A DNA stretch of 32,960 nt from Gnetum montanum (Eukaryota > Streptophyta > Gnetopsida > Gnetales > Gnetaceae). Below, piece by piece: positions 31,411 through 32,960 of this stretch. The notes beneath the pieces were generated by a model. The model ran no database searches and was not told the DNA's origin. It saw only the letters and a list, made by a program, of their open reading frames with translations. Where the stretch lies: contig MNCI01028990.1 of NCBI GenBank assembly GCA_015680685.1, positions 107,357-140,316 of the forward strand. Direction: 5' to 3'. Each line of letters opens with the position of its first letter. Positions within the stretch are counted from its first letter, which is position 1. The translations under genes were made by a program, and so were the position numbers.

Positions 31411-32540
31411 CTTGGTAAAAACCAAGTTTTTCGATCCTCAAAATTGCCATGTGTGACTTCAAATGTAGCCAAAGTCGTCTGAGGGTCACAGGGACTTGCT
31501 TCTTGCTGGACAAGTGCCAAACTCGAAATTTTTGTGGTGTTTCATTGGCCCCTCTTTGTTGACGCTTGGAGGAATCGACCCGAGAAGCGTCGACAAAGAA
31601 GCGCAAAACACCACAAACAACTTGATAAAAGCTTTGTCCCTTGCCACTTGACTAGACGTCATCGTACCGTGTTTAGTAGTGTATGGAATTGAAAAGGATG
31701 AGATTGGTAGCTGGTAGGAGAGAAGGGATTGTGGGGATTGGTGACTGCCCAAGGGATGATGCTGGGGAAATGGGATGCTCAGGTGTGCAGCATGCCGGTC
31801 CTCGTCGATACCCATTTTTTGGCAGACTCGAAATTCAGGCATGCGATGCGCGTCCTTTGGCGGAACAGTGCTCTTGGTTAGTGTTCAAGAGAGCTTGTTG
31901 TCAATGTTAAAGCCACGGGGTGATGTTTTGCATTCTTTGGAGGAACAGCACCCTTCTTTGGGGAAACTGTAAGCGAAGAGCCAAAGCTATGCAACAGGAT
32001 ATTTATTTTTGACATGAGTACCTATTTTCAAGACCAATACCTTCCTACCTGGGGCTTGTATGGGAAGTGCCAAGGGTCCCGTTTTTTTTTGTTTTTTTTT
32101 TTGTGGTAAATTGTTCTTGTACTCATGTGCGAATATTGTGTTTTGTGTGTTGCGACTGCTGTAATGTTTTGCAGTGTGCAATAGTTTGGTGAACAGATAG
32201 TGAATTTTCGGGGAATGGGAATGTACGGGTTAACGGTTTGATTTAGTCTTGCAAGGTGGATTAATGGACATTGCCTCATCATGTTGCCTATGATGAAATG
32301 CTCTCATACGATAACTTCTGAGTGTCATCCTACAAACATAACTCCAAGGAGACAAGAAAACCATGAGTGAATAAATGAGCTTAGATCTAAACAGCTGGAG
32401 GTGAACAAAAATATTGGGGACGATTCAGAGCACTGAGTGCGAATGTCGACGATGTTGATGAGATTGTGTGCCGATGGGGGATGCAATGATTCTGATGAAT
32501 GAATACGGCTGTGGAGTGAAGAGTCGGAGATGAACGTGCC
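31411..32540 (+). other. Unique-looking part of the CpG-rich sequence, no gene recognised
   Basis: Open stretches of up to 118 codons on either strand show no known domain. A loose repeat, CTTTGGCGGAACAG near 31855 and CTTTGGAGGAACAG near 31935, recurs about 80 bases apart. A broken T run lies at 32082-32102. Confidence 0.5.
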
Positions 32541-32960
32541 AGTTTACAGTCTTAACGGACTATCAAGGGTTAGTTTTGTGTCGTAACCTGTTGGACATTG
32601 CCCGTTTAGCGTCGTGGCGGACGGTACATTGCCAGTTTTGAGTCTTAGCGGACCATGCAGAGGCAAGCTAGTTTATAGTCTTAGCGGACTCTGGTGGTTG
32701 AGACGGTGGCAGTTTACTGTTGTGCCGGACAGATGCTAGTTTATCGTCGTTGCGGACACTGTGGGATTAGTTTTAAGTCATAACCCAGGACTGTTCTGTG
32801 GTATCAGTTTATCGTCATGATTCCAGGATGAGTTGTGGTATCAGTTTATAGTTGTGATTCCAAGACTAGCTGTGGTATCAGTTTATCGTCATGATTCTAG
32901 GACTAGCTGTGGTATCAGTTTATCGTCATGATTCCAGGACTAGCTGTGGTATCAGTTTAT
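32541..32960 (+). repeat. Minisatellite with unit shift from about 31 bp to 37 bp
   Basis: The core AGTTTATCGTC or a variant starts at 32541, 32572, 32603, 32634, 32670, 32711, 32738, 32769, 32806, 32843, 32880, 32917 and 32954. The steps are 31, 31, 31, 36, 41, 27, 31, and then five of 37. The early units carry CGGAC after the core. The late 37-bp units are nearly identical and begin TGGTATCAGTTTAT. The array runs off the window edge. Confidence 0.92.

Larger units (their letters stand above)
30287..32960 (+). mobile_element. CpG-rich, repeat-laden sequence, probably the start of a young LTR element
   Basis: At 30287 the sequence changes abruptly from AT-rich and CpG-poor to CpG-rich. The first bases, TGTACCGCCTAAAATCG, look like an LTR start (TG plus ACCGCC), and the chromovirus RNase H is cut exactly there. 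No coding domain, primer site or LTR end is visible before the window ends. The many tandem repeats suggest a long LTR or untranslated leader. It must be the most recent insertion here because it cuts copy 2 and has kept its CpGs. The alternative is a non-TE satellite-like or low-copy sequence joined by rearrangement. Confidence 0.5.

Noticed and set aside
31486-31842. Minus-strand open frame of 118 codons in the CpG-rich region
   Set aside because: It is the longest there, but shows no domain, no codon bias that I can judge, and lies within sequence that is probably an LTR.
32541-32960. CRISPR-like array from regular repeats
   Set aside because: The units are adjacent tandem copies with no unique spacers, in a plant nuclear setting.
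1-32960. A host gene or exons hidden between the elements
   Set aside because: I searched by eye for conserved non-TE protein motifs on both strands and found none. Small exons could still be missed without alignment tools.

Overview
This window looks like intergenic DNA from a large, repeat-rich seed-plant genome. A gymnosperm is my best guess because the elements are very old yet still readable, but the sequence does not prove it. I find no host gene, tRNA, rRNA, CRISPR array or bacterial-type feature. Almost every base can be assigned to one of six LTR retrotransposon insertions, most of them nested in one another and heavily decayed.

Layout. (1) 1-12490: most of an Athila/Tat-type Ty3/gypsy element. 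It has the end of the 5' LTR, a tRNA-Asp-like primer site, gag, a protease-RT-RNase H-integrase pol, a long extra ORF downstream of integrase, and a complete 3' LTR. (2) 12491-14033 plus 25898-26216: two pieces of a chromovirus (copy 1), cut at its left end by element 1 and split by element 3. (3) 14034-18378 plus 24747-25897: a Ty1/copia element with both LTRs, whose RT is broken by element 4. (4) 18379-24746: an apparently non-coding LTR element (LARD-like) of about 6.4 kb. (5) 26217-30286: chromovirus copy 2, same family as copy 1 and inserted in copy 1's RT. It runs from a 5' LTR through RNase H and then stops. (6) 30287-32960: the start of a much fresher, CpG-rich sequence packed with tandem repeats, probably the first part of another LTR element that continues beyond the window.

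History inferred from the nesting: copy 1 came first. The copia element, the Athila-type element and chromovirus copy 2 entered it later. The LARD entered the copia element, and the CpG-rich element entered copy 2 last. Decay is dominated by transitions of the cytosine-deamination type. In the Athila-type pol, about 1,220 codons stay in one frame despite roughly 40 nonsense codons.

No protein here looks translatable in full. The coding entries are therefore pseudogenes identified by motif. The points most worth a second look are the extra ORF at about 8485-11391, the LARD with signs of ectopic recombination, the short motif clusters in two families' LTRs, and the three different tandem-repeat systems in 30480-32960.
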